NCBI GenBank assembly: GCA_902776645.1
Contig: CACYQT010000057.1
Location: 1 to 40,009, forward strand
DNA: 40,009 bases
From: an uncultured bacterium
Lineage (GTDB): Bacteria > Verrucomicrobiota > Lentisphaeria > Oligosphaerales > Oligosphaeraceae
Direction of reading: 5' to 3'
The notes under the pieces are model-generated. The model worked only from the letters and a program-made list of their open reading frames with translations, ran no database searches and was not told where the DNA came from. How positions within the stretch are numbered: the first letter of the stretch is position 1; every line of letters starts with the position of its first letter. Shown here piece after piece: positions 1-8,274 of the stretch. A program made the translations under genes and the position numbers.

Positions 1-510
1 TCCCTGGCCAAGAAGCTGGTGCAGGAGAAGGCAGCAAACACGGAGGGCGTGGTTTCGGAGCTGCTATCCCTCCGGCTGGAGTTGTCCAAGACCTCCATCA
101 AGAAGTACGAGACCATTGCCCGCTGTGTGTGTCGGGATGGGCGCGTCCACGGGATGCTGCAATACTACGGTGCGAACCGTACCGGCAGATGGGCCGGACG
201 CCTGCTGCAGGTTCAGAATTTGCCTCAGAATCATCTGGAGGACCTCGATCTGGCCGGGGCCATTGTGAAGGCCGGGGATACGGAGCAGCTGGAGCTGCTG
301 TTCGGCTCGGTGCCCAACACACTCTCGGAGCTGATTCGTACAGCACTCATTCCAAAAGAAGGGTGCCGCTTCATCGTGGCTGACTTCAGTGCCATCGAGG
401 CCCGCGTGCTGGCCTGGCTGGCCGGTGAGGAATGGGTGCTGGAGGAGTTCAGAGGCGCGGGGAAGATCTACGAGGCGACCGCTTCCCGCATGTTGTTTTT
501 AGCCTGCTGA
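1..510 (+). CDS. Family A DNA polymerase, internal fragment (phage/mobile-element type)
   Basis: The frame is open from base 1, so the N-terminal part lies outside the window. The translation contains the start of the polymerase palm of family A enzymes: VADFSAIEARVLAWLAGE, the motif A region with the metal-binding Asp, followed by GAGKIYEATASRM. Upstream, NRTGRWAGRLLQVQNLPQ is the usual template/dNTP-binding lead-in (TGRxSxxxPNLQN-like). This architecture, with a primer-like KYETIARCVCRDGRVHG segment, is typical of polymerases in phages and integrative elements of gut Firmicutes. Homology stops at SRM near base 492; the last few residues (LFLAC) are not polymerase-like and the remaining two thirds of the palm/fingers are missing. 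The gene therefore cannot be functional as assembled. Codon choice (CTG, GAG rich) also differs from the rest of the window. Confidence 0.75.
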   Translation, partial: SLAKKLVQEKAANTEGVVSELLSLRLELSKTSIKKYETIARCVCRDGRVHGMLQYYGANRTGRWAGRLLQVQNLPQNHLEDLDLAGAIVKAGDTEQLELLFGSVPNTLSELIRTALIPKEGCRFIVADFSAIEARVLAWLAGEEWVLEEFRGAGKIYEATASRMLFLAC

Positions 511-890
511 ACGGTTTCGACGATCACGGGAATCATACGCCGAGCATAAGCCTCGCCACGATGTTCTGGATCGACATCCGTTCTGCTAAGTGTACGTCGT
601 GCAAACACTTGAGGAGCTGAATGGGTATGCGTGGCGCACACGAGAATATGATCCGCAGGAATACCGGTCGCATCGTTGATGGCATGGTGCATAGCGGATG
701 CCAGTTCTTCCGATATGCCGCACCAGTCCAGACTGACCACCGCGGCTTCGTTAGCCCCGTCCGCAAGCACCATCGCCGTCGCACGCAACGGAGAATGAAC
801 CGCTTCCGCCAGCCGTGCTGGATTTCCGTATCCAGTAAGATAAATGCCCAGTTCAGGGGTGATGTCGCCAACCGCAAATCCTGCCTTCAT
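468..890 (-). CDS. Neutral/alkaline ceramidase-like protein, N-terminal fragment
   Basis: The protein begins MKAGFAVGDITPELGIYLTGY and continues with NPARLAEAVHSPLRATA, VVSLDWCGIS and CATHTHSAPQV. This is the N-terminal signature of the neutral/alkaline non-lysosomal ceramidase domain, which in Lentisphaerota and Planctomycetes is often found in proteins of unknown substrate. The HTHS motif supplies zinc ligands in characterised members. The start at 890 is supported by AAGGAG about 7 bases upstream; a longer in-frame extension to 980 has no such site. Only about 130 residues of a normally 400-700 residue protein remain. Family-like sequence ends around VETVQQAKNNM (base about 490), exactly where the facing polymerase fragment also ends. 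No signal peptide is apparent. Confidence 0.7.
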   Translation of the reverse strand: MKAGFAVGDITPELGIYLTGYGNPARLAEAVHSPLRATAMVLADGANEAAVVSLDWCGISEELASAMHHAINDATGIPADHILVCATHTHSAPQVFARRTLSRTDVDPEHRGEAYARRMIPVIVETVQQAKNNMREAVAS

Positions 891-999
891 ATTCTCAACT
901 CCTTGTTTGAAATTGACCCAATTCACTGAACAGAAAAAAGGCCCGAATAGATTTTTTTTATTTCGAGCCTTACTATACACTCCATTTGTTGTTTTGTAG

Positions 1000-1026
1000 A
1001 AAAAAAATCAAACACACTCTGTGTTT
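1000..1026 (-). terminator. Rho-independent terminator after the GH95-like gene
   Basis: On the minus strand a 7-bp stem (AAACACA / TGTGTTT, loop of 3) starts 4 bases after the stop codon and is followed by GA and a run of eight T. A second hairpin at 938-971 (AAGGCCCGAAT against ATTTCGAGCCTT, one mismatch) is also followed by six T on the minus strand. The two may act as tandem terminators, and the second lies only about 50 bases before the ceramidase-like start. Confidence 0.75.
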
Positions 1027-1030
1027 TTTC

Positions 1031-3145
1031 TCATCGTGCGAAGAGATGGGCGGGAATGGTAATTTGTTCGCCAGACTTGACATTTTGGCTAAACAATGAG
1101 CCATTAGGCAAACGGACTTTCAAACAACCGTCGCGCTCACAAAGGATTCTGACAGCACTGATAACGCCTCCCTTCTGTTCGGCGGAGACCAGATAGGCCC
1201 CGTCTGCACGCAAATTCTGGAATGCGATATCTTGAGTTTTCGGCCAATTCGGGAAGATCGACAGAATACCATGATTAGCCTGAAGCAGCATTTCATTAAT
1301 TGTGTTGGCATAAACGGCAACATTTTCCATGCCGCCTCCGCCATGATTGAACATCATGTTCGGAAATTGGAATCGCTTCGCATGTTCGGACAGTTTGTCC
1401 AAAATCAATTGCGGATCAATGCCGACACGCGCGGCGGCGGGATAAACAGTGGATGTCCCGTTGCCGTCCATCCATCGGTCGGTTTCAAGAATGGATTGAC
1501 GGGCAATTTCAAGCAATTCTGGCGACGAATCCATCCGAATCTGTCCAGCGGGATAGATATGCTGAAGGCTGACGGCGTTTCCACCGACCCATTCGTGGCC
1601 TCTTTCCGTCAATCTGAAAATGCGTTTTCCTTCGCGAACAAAGGTCGGGAATGGCGGTAAATGGTTGAGTATGTGGGACCATTCGCCTGTTTGATCTTTA
1701 CCAAGACCATATTCGTCTGCAAGTTCAAGCAATGTCTGAAAGATCATCCGTAGAAGTCCAAGAGAGAGAATAGGATTCATATCCTTTTCCCGTTCAACTG
1801 CCTGCGGATATTTCTTTCTGAAATCCGGTATATAGAAAGGAACTTCGTGCGCGGCATCCCGATGGTCGTTGAAACGACCATCTTCAAAGACCAAATAGTC
1901 TTTCCAGAAGTCAGCCAATTCACGAAGATAGGGATAAAGATGTTGCGTGGCGTAATTCTGGTCCATGGTTCCCTTCCATCGCATGACCATGACGACCGCA
2001 CCGAAGGCGGCATCGCTTTTCTGTCCAAGAAATGACTCGCCATGTTCCTCTTCTGTCCATTGATTGTATTCGAGCCGCAAAGCTTTCGGGGCAATGCTGA
2101 CCGGATAATAGATGCCATGACAATGGGCGATATCGCGGGCGAATTCGCGTCCTGTTGGCATAAATTCCTCCAACGGAACATGGTAGCCATCCAGCAGTTC
2201 CGGATGATTGGAGGATGTCGCCGCGTAGAACGTCGCCTGATAATTATAGTTCATGTGGTAGTCACCGCCCCAGCCAGGCTCCGCTGCAGTGATGAAATTG
2301 CCGAAAAGCCCAGGCGGGAAGTTCGGATTGCGTGCCGCACAGGCGAGAAGATATTGCCCTGCAAACCAATTCAATTCGATTTCCGGTTTGGATGGACAGA
2401 GCACGGCTGATTTCGACCAGAAATCCCGCCACCAATCCGCATGTCTTTGCAGAAGGCTCTGGCAGTCATCAGCAGTCAAAGAACGGCAACGATTCGTTGG
2501 AATGGTCTTCCAATCTGCCGATTCATGATTGGTTGCCAAAGCGATGACGTAAAGAGAATCCGAAAGCTTTCTGAGGCAGGCGGCCCCGCAAGTCGGCCAT
2601 TCAAGAGCTGGCGAATCAAACACTTCCGTAAAGGATTGCATGCCATCATCATTGGATGTCGTGACGGTCATGCGCTTAGCAACAGACGGACGAAGATTGA
2701 CGGCAACGGTGGATGATTTTGGACCAGACAATTGGAGAAGGATGGTATTTTCCGTGGCTAGCGGCGTCAGCGTGATATGCAACGGACCGAATGTGCCGCG
2801 CAATTGCGCAACATCCATATCCTGCTCAATATGCCATTCTGCGGCGGCATCTGGGACGGAAATTTCGATGGAGCCGAAAGGGCGGATACCGCCTTTTCCT
2901 TTGCCCGCACGGGCTGGCAAAGCTTCCCAGAAATCACTTTTACCAATATATATGACATGCTTGGCAGGAGTACCGCCCCATATGAGAGCGACATCGCCAT
3001 TGCCTGCGACAGCGCCATCCGGCGTCAGACGGGAGGGAGTCGCATGCGAAACGGTATCAATGACGGCGATGTGTTTCATGGCGTGAAGGGAAGGTAGCAC
3101 AAGCATGAGCAGGAGAACGATTAGTGAACGTAGCATTGGTGGCAT
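1031..3145 (-). CDS. Secreted six-hairpin glycoside hydrolase (GH95-like)
   Basis: The N-terminus has a hydrophobic stretch (LIVLLLMLVLPSLHA) that looks like a signal peptide, so the enzyme is probably periplasmic or outer-membrane located. An N-terminal beta domain carries AGNGDVALIWGG, resembling the NGD..GAMVWGG segment of GH95 proteins. The middle contains PGWGGDYHMNYNYQ (about residues 290-303), the counterpart of the WGSDYTxNINxEMNYW stretch of GH95/clan GH-L (alpha/alpha)6 barrels, and WKDYLVFEDGRFND. In characterised GH95 enzymes these regions shape an alpha-fucosidase or related site; the substrate here cannot be read. The start is uncertain: ATG at 3145 or 3136, neither with a clear ribosome-binding site. 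The 5' neighbour is a long intergenic repeat, and the 3' end runs directly into a terminator. Confidence 0.65.
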   Translation of the reverse strand: MPPMLRSLIVLLLMLVLPSLHAMKHIAVIDTVSHATPSRLTPDGAVAGNGDVALIWGGTPAKHVIYIGKSDFWEALPARAGKGKGGIRPFGSIEISVPDAAAEWHIEQDMDVAQLRGTFGPLHITLTPLATENTILLQLSGPKSSTVAVNLRPSVAKRMTVTTSNDDGMQSFTEVFDSPALEWPTCGAACLRKLSDSLYVIALATNHESADWKTIPTNRCRSLTADDCQSLLQRHADWWRDFWSKSAVLCPSKPEIELNWFAGQYLLACAARNPNFPPGLFGNFITAAEPGWGGDYHMNYNYQATFYAATSSNHPELLDGYHVPLEEFMPTGREFARDIAHCHGIYYPVSIAPKALRLEYNQWTEEEHGESFLGQKSDAAFGAVVMVMRWKGTMDQNYATQHLYPYLRELADFWKDYLVFEDGRFNDHRDAAHEVPFYIPDFRKKYPQAVEREKDMNPILSLGLLRMIFQTLLELADEYGLGKDQTGEWSHILNHLPPFPTFVREGKRIFRLTERGHEWVGGNAVSLQHIYPAGQIRMDSSPELLEIARQSILETDRWMDGNGTSTVYPAAARVGIDPQLILDKLSEHAKRFQFPNMMFNHGGGGMENVAVYANTINEMLLQANHGILSIFPNWPKTQDIAFQNLRADGAYLVSAEQKGGVISAVRILCERDGCLKVRLPNGSLFSQNVKSGEQITIPAHLFAR

Positions 3146-3647
3146 TTGGGAGGGCAAGCGTTATTTTCACAGTTAATTTATAAAAAGTAGCGAATGCCGC
3201 CTATTTGTCAAATATGACAAGCAAAAAACAGCCTCCAGACGCATTCTGTTCTTTGTACTACTATCGTTCATTTTCTTGATTCTTTCACGAAGATTTTCTC
3301 CATGGCCACGAGCTTTCGCATGACATCCTTTGCACCTCGCGAAGCGATGACAACCGCCGAGCCGCCGGAGCCGTTGGCTTTTTCAGCATCCAGAATTCAT
3401 TTTATTCAAACAAATCCTTCAACGGATTGACGGCCCGGCGGCGAGGCTTTTTTGAGTTTTTTGTGTATTTTGTGGACTGTTTTGTGGTTAAAATTCGTGT
3501 GCATTCGTGTCCATTCGTGGTTCCTCTTCAATGGTTTGGTTACGGGTAGGCCACTCCAAGTTTGGTATCGGATATTGCCGGAAGTTGAGTGGAAGGGAAA
3601 CGCTGGATCATTATATTACAGTTTGACACGTCTTTCAATTATTCGCC
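3146..3647. other. Gene-free stretch with intergenic repeat copy 1
   Basis: No coding region can be supported here. Bases 3353-3447 hold a GC-rich element starting CCGAGCCGCCGGAGCCG and ending CGGCCCGGCGGCGAGGC; the two ends are imperfect inverted repeats of each other. It is followed by ATTCGTGTGCATTCGTGTCC (about 3497-3516) and the rest of that phrase. A second copy of both parts is at 18452-18604. The rest of the interval is AT-rich without visible structure. Confidence 0.6.
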
Positions 3648-4244
3648 ATGGTATTCTTCTTCCCACGCCGTATGGATTTCATCATTCGCCATTTTGCCAT
3701 CACAGGATGGAAACGATTGCTCTACGCTTTCATTTTCATCCTGTTATGCTGGCAGCTGTCAAGATTCTGGGGCAACTGGAAGGATGGTGTCTCTTCTGTA
3801 TTCTATGTCATCCACGCCCCCATTCACGAAGTAGGACACACCGTGGTGGCCATGATGCACCTACCGGAGGTGGCAGTCGTCTTGGCTGGAAGTTTCTTTC
3901 AGCTATTGACTCCCATCGCCATCGGCGCCTATTTCGTCTGGCATGGCGACTGTCCTGCGCTTTCGCTCTGCCTGAGCTGGCTTGGTTTCGCAACCATCGA
4001 GATGGCAACCTATATGCATGACGCGCCATTCCGCAATCTACCGCTGGTCGCGCCTTTTTCAAACGGCGACAATCTCATCCATGATTTTGAATATTTGTTC
4101 ACCCACATGCATTGTCTCAACCACGCATGCCGTATCGGCGTGGCGACGGCAGCCATCGGCTACGCTTTTGTATTCCTCTCCCTCGCCCTCATCATAGCCA
4201 TGTTCATCTTGGGCTTTCTCCCGCAAAAGCCGAAAGAAGAGTGA
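3648..4244 (+). CDS. Integral membrane HExxH protein, putative M50-like metalloprotease
   Basis: This 198-residue protein is mostly hydrophobic, with about four to five predicted membrane segments (around residues 24-36, 66-95, 100-116 and 170-190). The motif H60-E-V-G-H64 lies at the edge of a membrane segment in the context VIHAPIHEVGHTVVAMM, followed by VVLAGSFFQLLTPIAIG. That HExxH-then-GS(L/F)xQLLxP layout is seen in small site-2-protease-like or M50B-like membrane proteins, so zinc-dependent intramembrane proteolysis is a reasonable inference. A classical M50 NPDG motif was not found; SFFQLL occupies a comparable position. The start could be 3648 or the ATG at 3672; neither has a good ribosome-binding site. 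It is convergent with the fic-like gene. Confidence 0.6.
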   Translation: MVFFFPRRMDFIIRHFAITGWKRLLYAFIFILLCWQLSRFWGNWKDGVSSVFYVIHAPIHEVGHTVVAMMHLPEVAVVLAGSFFQLLTPIAIGAYFVWHGDCPALSLCLSWLGFATIEMATYMHDAPFRNLPLVAPFSNGDNLIHDFEYLFTHMHCLNHACRIGVATAAIGYAFVFLSLALIIAMFILGFLPQKPKEE

Positions 4245-4282
4245 ATCCTCCATTGACTAAATGCAAGTCAACATCTGTTTTC

Positions 4283-5314
4283 TTACGGAAGCCGTACATC
4301 CTTGCAATAATACCCGCCAGTCTTTGGGGCTCCACGGAACTCAATCCGACTAGCATCCTTCAACTGTCGCAAATGGCGTTCCAATGTACGCTTGGATAAA
4401 GACATAGCCAAAGCGATTGCATTGGCGCGAAGACCAGGATGCTGCCGAATATAGGAACACACCGCTTCAAGCTCATTTACTCCGCCATTTACTCCGCCAT
4501 TTACTCCGCCAACTGCCGTGTTCTGGTGTTCTTTCAGTGCTTCCCGAATTCGTTCAAGCATGAAATCGACAAAAATGCCGGAATCGGATTTGGCCGTGCT
4601 GTCATTTATGGCCTGATAATAGTCACTCTGGTTATCATGAACGATTGTCTCTACAGGGAGATGCAGAAATACAGGATTCAGTTTGCCAAGGATAAGCGAT
4701 TGCCAGAGTCGCCCTATTCTGCCATTTCCATCGGCAAAGGGATGGATGAATTCAAACTCGTAATGGAATACGCAACTGCGAATCAGAAGGTGATCTTTGG
4801 AGCTGCGAAGCCAGCCGAATAGATTGGCGATCAATTGTGGAACCTGCCCCGCAGGTGGCGCAATATGAATGATTTGCTCTCCAGCAAAGACACCAACGCC
4901 GCCAGTCCGAAAACTACCGGCCCCCTCCACAAGCGCCGCCATCATTGTGTGATGCGCTTTCAACAAATCTTTCACGAAAAATGGATTCAATTTTGGGGCC
5001 AGATCGTATGTTGCGATGGCATTCTTTACTTCTTGGATTTCTCGGAGTGGCGCGACCACACGTTTACCGTCCAGAATGTCCGTCACCTGCTTCAGCGAGA
5101 GTGCGTTCCCCTCGATGGCCAGCGATGAGTGGATGGTCTTGATGCGATTTGCCCGACGCAGCTTCAAGGCATCGCTCTGCTCAAGGCGAATGACATAACG
5201 CTCAACCAGCGCAGAAATCTCCGCGACCAGTGAAACTGCCCGTGAGGATATGGAGAATGGAGGTTGGTAGGTCATTTTGCTTTTTTGCATTGGATTTTCG
5301 AATCCAGTCGCCAT
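4283..5314 (-). CDS. Fic family protein with C-terminal winged helix
   Basis: Fic proteins transfer AMP (or another nucleotide/phosphate moiety) to hydroxyl groups of target proteins. The catalytic loop HPFADGNGRIGR is complete at residues 191-202. An N-terminal inhibitory helix carries S64-LAI-E68-G-N, matching the (S/T)xxxE(G/N) motif, which makes this a class II, self-inhibited Fic protein. A linker of NGGV repeats (about 269-280) leads to a C-terminal winged-helix region (SLSKRTLERHLRQLKD). The start at 5314 (MATGFENPM) has GGGGAGAAG upstream; a longer frame to 5386 is possible but unsupported. A stand-alone gene, convergent with the HExxH protein and insulated upstream by a strong hairpin at 5391-5433. 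It may belong to a regulatory or defence-type accessory locus, but no antitoxin partner is visible. Confidence 0.9.
   Translation of the reverse strand: MATGFENPMQKSKMTYQPPFSISSRAVSLVAEISALVERYVIRLEQSDALKLRRANRIKTIHSSLAIEGNALSLKQVTDILDGKRVVAPLREIQEVKNAIATYDLAPKLNPFFVKDLLKAHHTMMAALVEGAGSFRTGGVGVFAGEQIIHIAPPAGQVPQLIANLFGWLRSSKDHLLIRSCVFHYEFEFIHPFADGNGRIGRLWQSLILGKLNPVFLHLPVETIVHDNQSDYYQAINDSTAKSDSGIFVDFMLERIREALKEHQNTAVGGVNGGVNGGVNELEAVCSYIRQHPGLRANAIALAMSLSKRTLERHLRQLKDASRIEFRGAPKTGGYYCKDVRLP
4476..4511. repeat. In-frame 12-bp tandem repeat in the fic-like gene
   Basis: Three perfect copies of TTTACTCCGCCA (plus strand) encode the NGGV linker between the Fic domain and the winged helix. The unit is a multiple of three, so gain or loss of units changes linker length without a frameshift. 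Confidence 0.9.
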
Positions 5315-5390
5315 AATTTCTCTTCTCCCCATGCCTGCATGACGCAGCCATTGAAACCGAATGAGATTAATATAAGGCCAAAACACAGAA

Positions 5391-5433
5391 AAAAAGTCCT
5401 GAATGCAAAAAAATGGCTATTTCAGGACTTTTT
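5391..5433. terminator. Symmetric hairpin with A/T flanks, probable bidirectional terminator
   Basis: A perfect 13-bp inverted repeat, AAAAAGTCCTGAA against TTCAGGACTTTTT with a 17-base loop. It ends in T runs on both strands. It lies between the 171-residue membrane protein gene (upstream on the minus strand) and the fic-like gene, so it probably stops read-through into fic. Confidence 0.75.
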
Positions 5434-5670
5434 AGACTTAAATTGAGTGGATGAAATGTTGATGATGCCACTGACGGTCTCCATTCAGTCAACCTATGCT
5501 GTGTTTTACCCATAACTGACCACAGGTTTCAATCAATCTTTTACTATGGTGATTTCGAGCGTGAAAATCTGAAAGCCGTGGTCATTTCCTACAGCACATA
5601 GGCTTGTTTCGCGATACATGAGAGATATTTTCAACTATTATTCAGCAATCAGCAAACATGGCTTCAGGTT
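5434..5670. other. Gene-free interval
   Basis: No open frame, repeat copy or hairpin could be supported between the hairpin at 5391-5433 and the next gene. The sequence is AT-rich and may be decayed coding DNA. Confidence 0.4.
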
Positions 5671-6186
5671 TTACTGAAAAATAATCGGGCCAAGCGAAGG
5701 ATGCGGATGAAGATGTTCTGGGGAAGTTGTCCAAATCCCATTTTCCTTGTGAAATTCTATTGGTCCGACATCAGAACTGTCCAGAATGAAAATATCATCG
5801 CTTTTCCATACGCATTGTATCTTGTGATAAATGGATGCATCGGTATGAAAAATCTGTGTACCGATTTGAACAATATAACAGTAGTTGTTATTTTTGGGTC
5901 CCCGTAAAAGGTAAATTACAGTTCCACCTGGGGAGACTGTTTTGATCGGTCTGGTTGTCTCAATTGAATGCCATAGAAACAGCCCTGCTACAATAATCAA
6001 TAAACAAGCAGGTATTTTCATTTTCAGCCAAGAGCCGAAAATTAAAGGCAGCAAAAGAGGGATACAACTTACAAGCAGCCAAATAGCAGGGTCACCAAGT
6101 AGAAAGAAACTCAGAAAAAACATCACCAGTCCGGCGGATAGACCGACTAATGAAAGTTCTGATTTCCAATTTTTTGAGTCTTTCAT
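5671..6186 (-). CDS. Small membrane protein of unknown function
   Basis: I do not recognise a family. The 171-residue product has about three membrane segments in its first 75 residues (LVGLSAGLVMFFLSFFLL, IWLLVSCIPLLLPLIFG, IPACLLIIVAGLFLW). A soluble C-terminal domain of about 95 residues follows, rich in aromatic and beta-prone residues (GGTVIYLLRG, NYCYIVQIG, DDIFILDSSD). The start has no clear ribosome-binding site. Codon use is AT-rich like its minus-strand neighbours and unlike the GC-rich core genes. It is the 3'-most member of the row of five orphan genes, but no copy of the 60-110 bp repeat was found just after it. Confidence 0.6.
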   Translation of the reverse strand: MKDSKNWKSELSLVGLSAGLVMFFLSFFLLGDPAIWLLVSCIPLLLPLIFGSWLKMKIPACLLIIVAGLFLWHSIETTRPIKTVSPGGTVIYLLRGPKNNNYCYIVQIGTQIFHTDASIYHKIQCVWKSDDIFILDSSDVGPIEFHKENGIWTTSPEHLHPHPSLGPIIFQ

Positions 6187-6231
6187 TGTAATTCACGATA
6201 GTTAGGTTGTCGGCAGATGTGTTTTCTCTTC

Positions 6232-6753
6232 TCAAAAATGGAAATTGACAAGAGGAAGCCATTTAATCCACGCCTTTGAATTATGGTTAAGCAATCCTAT
6301 TTGCAAGCCTGGAGCATCCGAGTCGTTGAACAAACCAATTTGCAAGCCGCCACAATTGTCTTCATCATCAAAATCTTCTTTGCACCTGTTAATAACTCCA
6401 ATCTGAATGCCTTTGTTGCTGGAAGTACGTGACAACAGTGAAACGATGACACCAGAATGGTGCCCCTCTATGCTAGAGGAAAGGCCGATGGTGATTCCCT
6501 TTACGTCACCACCACAGAAATTGAACGGGGCAATTGAAAGTCCATAAATATCCCTGTTCTGGTAGGCAAGAAATAAATTGCAGTTTAGTCCATATACGTT
6601 TGTGCCTGCATCGAACAGTTGCAGAGGCCATATTCCCACTTGGACAGCCGTCCAACGTTTTTCCTCCATCAGGGAGATGGCCCCGATACCGTGAGCAGAG
6701 GCATTAAGGGAGGCAAATCCGCAAAGCAGCAATAAAGCAAACTTGAGTTTCAT
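6232..6753 (-). CDS. Exported LA_2272-type surface repeat protein
   Basis: A signal peptide is clear (MKLKFALLLLCGFASLNASA, cleavage near residue 20). The mature part consists of short glycine-centred repeats of the form GxQIGxxN: KGIQIGVINRC, GLQIGLFND and GLQIGLLNHN, ending in WLPLVNFHF. This pattern is known from LA_2272-type surface repeat proteins, which are short and common in Lentisphaerota and spirochaetes and are of unknown function. AGGGAA lies upstream of the ATG. A copy of the dispersed repeat (6781-6880) sits immediately upstream. Confidence 0.75.
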   Translation of the reverse strand: MKLKFALLLLCGFASLNASAHGIGAISLMEEKRWTAVQVGIWPLQLFDAGTNVYGLNCNLFLAYQNRDIYGLSIAPFNFCGGDVKGITIGLSSSIEGHHSGVIVSLLSRTSSNKGIQIGVINRCKEDFDDEDNCGGLQIGLFNDSDAPGLQIGLLNHNSKAWIKWLPLVNFHF

Positions 6754-6780
6754 TGTTATATTTTCCCTAACTTTCTGGAT

Positions 6781-6880
6781 TGAGTATTTTCACACCTGAT
6801 AACCAATTGCTCGTCACTCGCTTAATCTATCCCGTCAGTCTCGCATTTCAACCACTTGACACGGAATTGGCACAACTGGT
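6781..6880 (-). repeat. Cassette-associated repeat, copy A
   Basis: The core ATTTCAACC (6845-6853) is preceded by CGCTTAATCTATCCCGTCAG and followed by ACACGGAATTGG. The left 75 bases, from TGAGTATTTTC through CCAATTGCTCGTCACT, are nearly identical to copy D at 8624. It lies between the gene at 6949-7551 (3' side) and the gene at 6232-6753 (5' side). Confidence 0.85.
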
Positions 6881-6948
6881 GGAAGTTTTCTCGGAATAGA
6901 ATGCCTGCAACAATATCCGGAAGCGTTGTGATATGCCATGCCATGCTG

Positions 6949-7551
6949 TCATTTCTTTCGAGGGGAAATGTATTTTTCCAACAAAGCCCGTTTCTGTTCA
7001 TCACGCCGCAGGACAGTCGGATTCCACGTCGCCTTTTCCAAAATGATGTGACTGTGGTAAATGAAAACACGATAGTCGAAGAAACAACCGCTTAATTCTA
7101 GATAATCTTCACTTTCCTGCGGTTCGGCTCCGCAAAGTTTCAATGTGGAAAATAACATGATGTTGCGTTTCAGCGGATGCTTTTCTGGCGCATATTCAGA
7201 GAAATCCGCGTCTGCCGGAATACGACCGACCATCAGTATGCAGTAAGTCGGCCTATTGGGATGATCCTTAAAAACAAAGCATTGAAGTGTTTTGATTTCA
7301 AATTTATCGATAAAACTCTGCAATTCTTGTTGTAGTTCGGAACGGAGATTGTCACTTATTCCTTCTGGCTGTACAACGAGTTCAAAATCCGTCATGACAA
7401 TTTGATAAATCGGGACTCGCAGAGATTTGTATGATGTATAAAACATGGTGGGAATGCCCACAACAAAAAGCAGGGCAAACAGAACGGCAATGGACACAGC
7501 CAAACCTATCAATACCTTTTTGACGGCATTTGCTAATTTTGACTTTTTCAT
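6949..7551 (-). CDS. Single-pass membrane-anchored protein of unknown function
   Basis: I do not recognise a family. A basic N-terminus (MKKSKLANAVKKV) is followed by one long hydrophobic segment (LIGLAVSIAVLFALLFVVGI). The remaining soluble region of about 165 residues is presumably on the outer face of the inner membrane. It contains LRSELQQELQSFIDKFEIK, three cysteines and a basic tail (EKYISPRKK). The ATG at 7551 has GGA 10 bases upstream; ATG 7563 is an alternative. It is flanked by repeat copies A and B. The size and anchor would fit an immunity or envelope stress protein, but nothing in the sequence proves this. Confidence 0.6.
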   Translation of the reverse strand: MKKSKLANAVKKVLIGLAVSIAVLFALLFVVGIPTMFYTSYKSLRVPIYQIVMTDFELVVQPEGISDNLRSELQQELQSFIDKFEIKTLQCFVFKDHPNRPTYCILMVGRIPADADFSEYAPEKHPLKRNIMLFSTLKLCGAEPQESEDYLELSGCFFDYRVFIYHSHIILEKATWNPTVLRRDEQKRALLEKYISPRKK

Positions 7552-7584
7552 TCGTCGTTCCATCAATCAGTTTGTTGTGGTTCA

Positions 7585-7665
7585 ATCCTTTACCTAACTA
7601 ATCTACCCCGTCTATCATGTATTTCAACCGAATGGCACAGAATTGACAACGTGGGGCGCAGACTC
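7585..7665 (-). repeat. Cassette-associated repeat, copy B
   Basis: The core is ATTTCAACCGAATGGCACAG (7621-7640), preceded by CTAATCTACCCCGTC and followed by AATTGAC. It is the most diverged of the four copies. It separates the genes at 7713-8105 and 6949-7551. Confidence 0.75.
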
Positions 7666-7712
7666 ATCCTAGAAGAAGATTTTGCAGAGAAAGTGTTTCA
7701 TGATATTACAAG

Positions 7713-8105
7713 TTAGTTATTATGCTCTCTCTTTTTCCTGTTATTCTTCCTTGTCTTGGATTCAACACGAGTATCACATCGAGAGGATTCATCTAGTCTT
7801 TTAGCCTTTTTCATCCAAGGAGGATACCAGTCAGGAGGCCATTTTACGAGTTTATCTCGGTTGGGGTTTTGTAGTATTACTGAGATGCCGATATGATTTT
7901 CAATCGCGCAAACAATCTTGCCAGCGACATAAATCATTGCCAAAATCAATACAGCTCCCAAAATCCTTCCTGTTCCCATAGGAAGATAGCAAAGAAGAAG
8001 CCAAGCAGGGAAAAGACAAGCGACAAAAGTCAAAAATGACAAAAAGACAGTAAGAAACCAGTACTTCCATTTTCGTCTTGCAGAATCTGTGTCTTTAACT
8101 ATCAT
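7713..8105 (-). CDS. Small two-pass membrane protein of unknown function
   Basis: The roughly 130-residue product has two membrane segments (WFLTVFLSFLTFVACLFPAW and ILGAVLILAMIYVAGKIVC). A very basic, cysteine-containing tail follows, with motifs WPPDWYPPWMKKAKR and RKNNRKKREHNN. No family was recognised. The start is ambiguous between ATG 8105 and GTG 8114. It lies between repeat copies B and C and shares the AT-rich composition of the array. Confidence 0.5.
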   Translation of the reverse strand: MIVKDTDSARRKWKYWFLTVFLSFLTFVACLFPAWLLLCYLPMGTGRILGAVLILAMIYVAGKIVCAIENHIGISVILQNPNRDKLVKWPPDWYPPWMKKAKRLDESSRCDTRVESKTRKNNRKKREHNN

Positions 8106-8187
8106 TGTTGTCACATTCCCATGCTTTTCATATTGCGGTCAAAAATCAGTATGCATTTGAAATGCGTGTTTTTGTCGTACATTTCCC

Positions 8188-8265
8188 TCGCCTAATTTAT
8201 CCAGTCCATCACGAATTTCAACCGTATATCACGGAATTGACGAGGTTGGCGAGATTTTTTGTCAG
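8188..8265 (-). repeat. Cassette-associated repeat, copy C
   Basis: The core ATTTCAACCGTATATCACGG (8215-8234) can form a short hairpin (CCGT/ACGG). It is bounded by CTCGCC (8188) and GGCGAG (8248), a terminal inverted repeat not obvious in the other copies. The right end GAGATTTTTTGTCA matches copy D. Confidence 0.8.
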
Positions 8266-8274
8266 TAACAACAC

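Noticed and set aside
4283..6186. Fic and its neighbour as a toxin-antitoxin pair
   Set aside because: The Fic protein carries its own inhibitory motif, and the next gene upstream is a membrane protein separated by a terminator hairpin.
6822..7070. Separate small gene on the minus strand ending within repeat copy A
   Set aside because: It overlaps the well-supported membrane protein gene in another frame and consists partly of the repeat; kept only as the tail observation.
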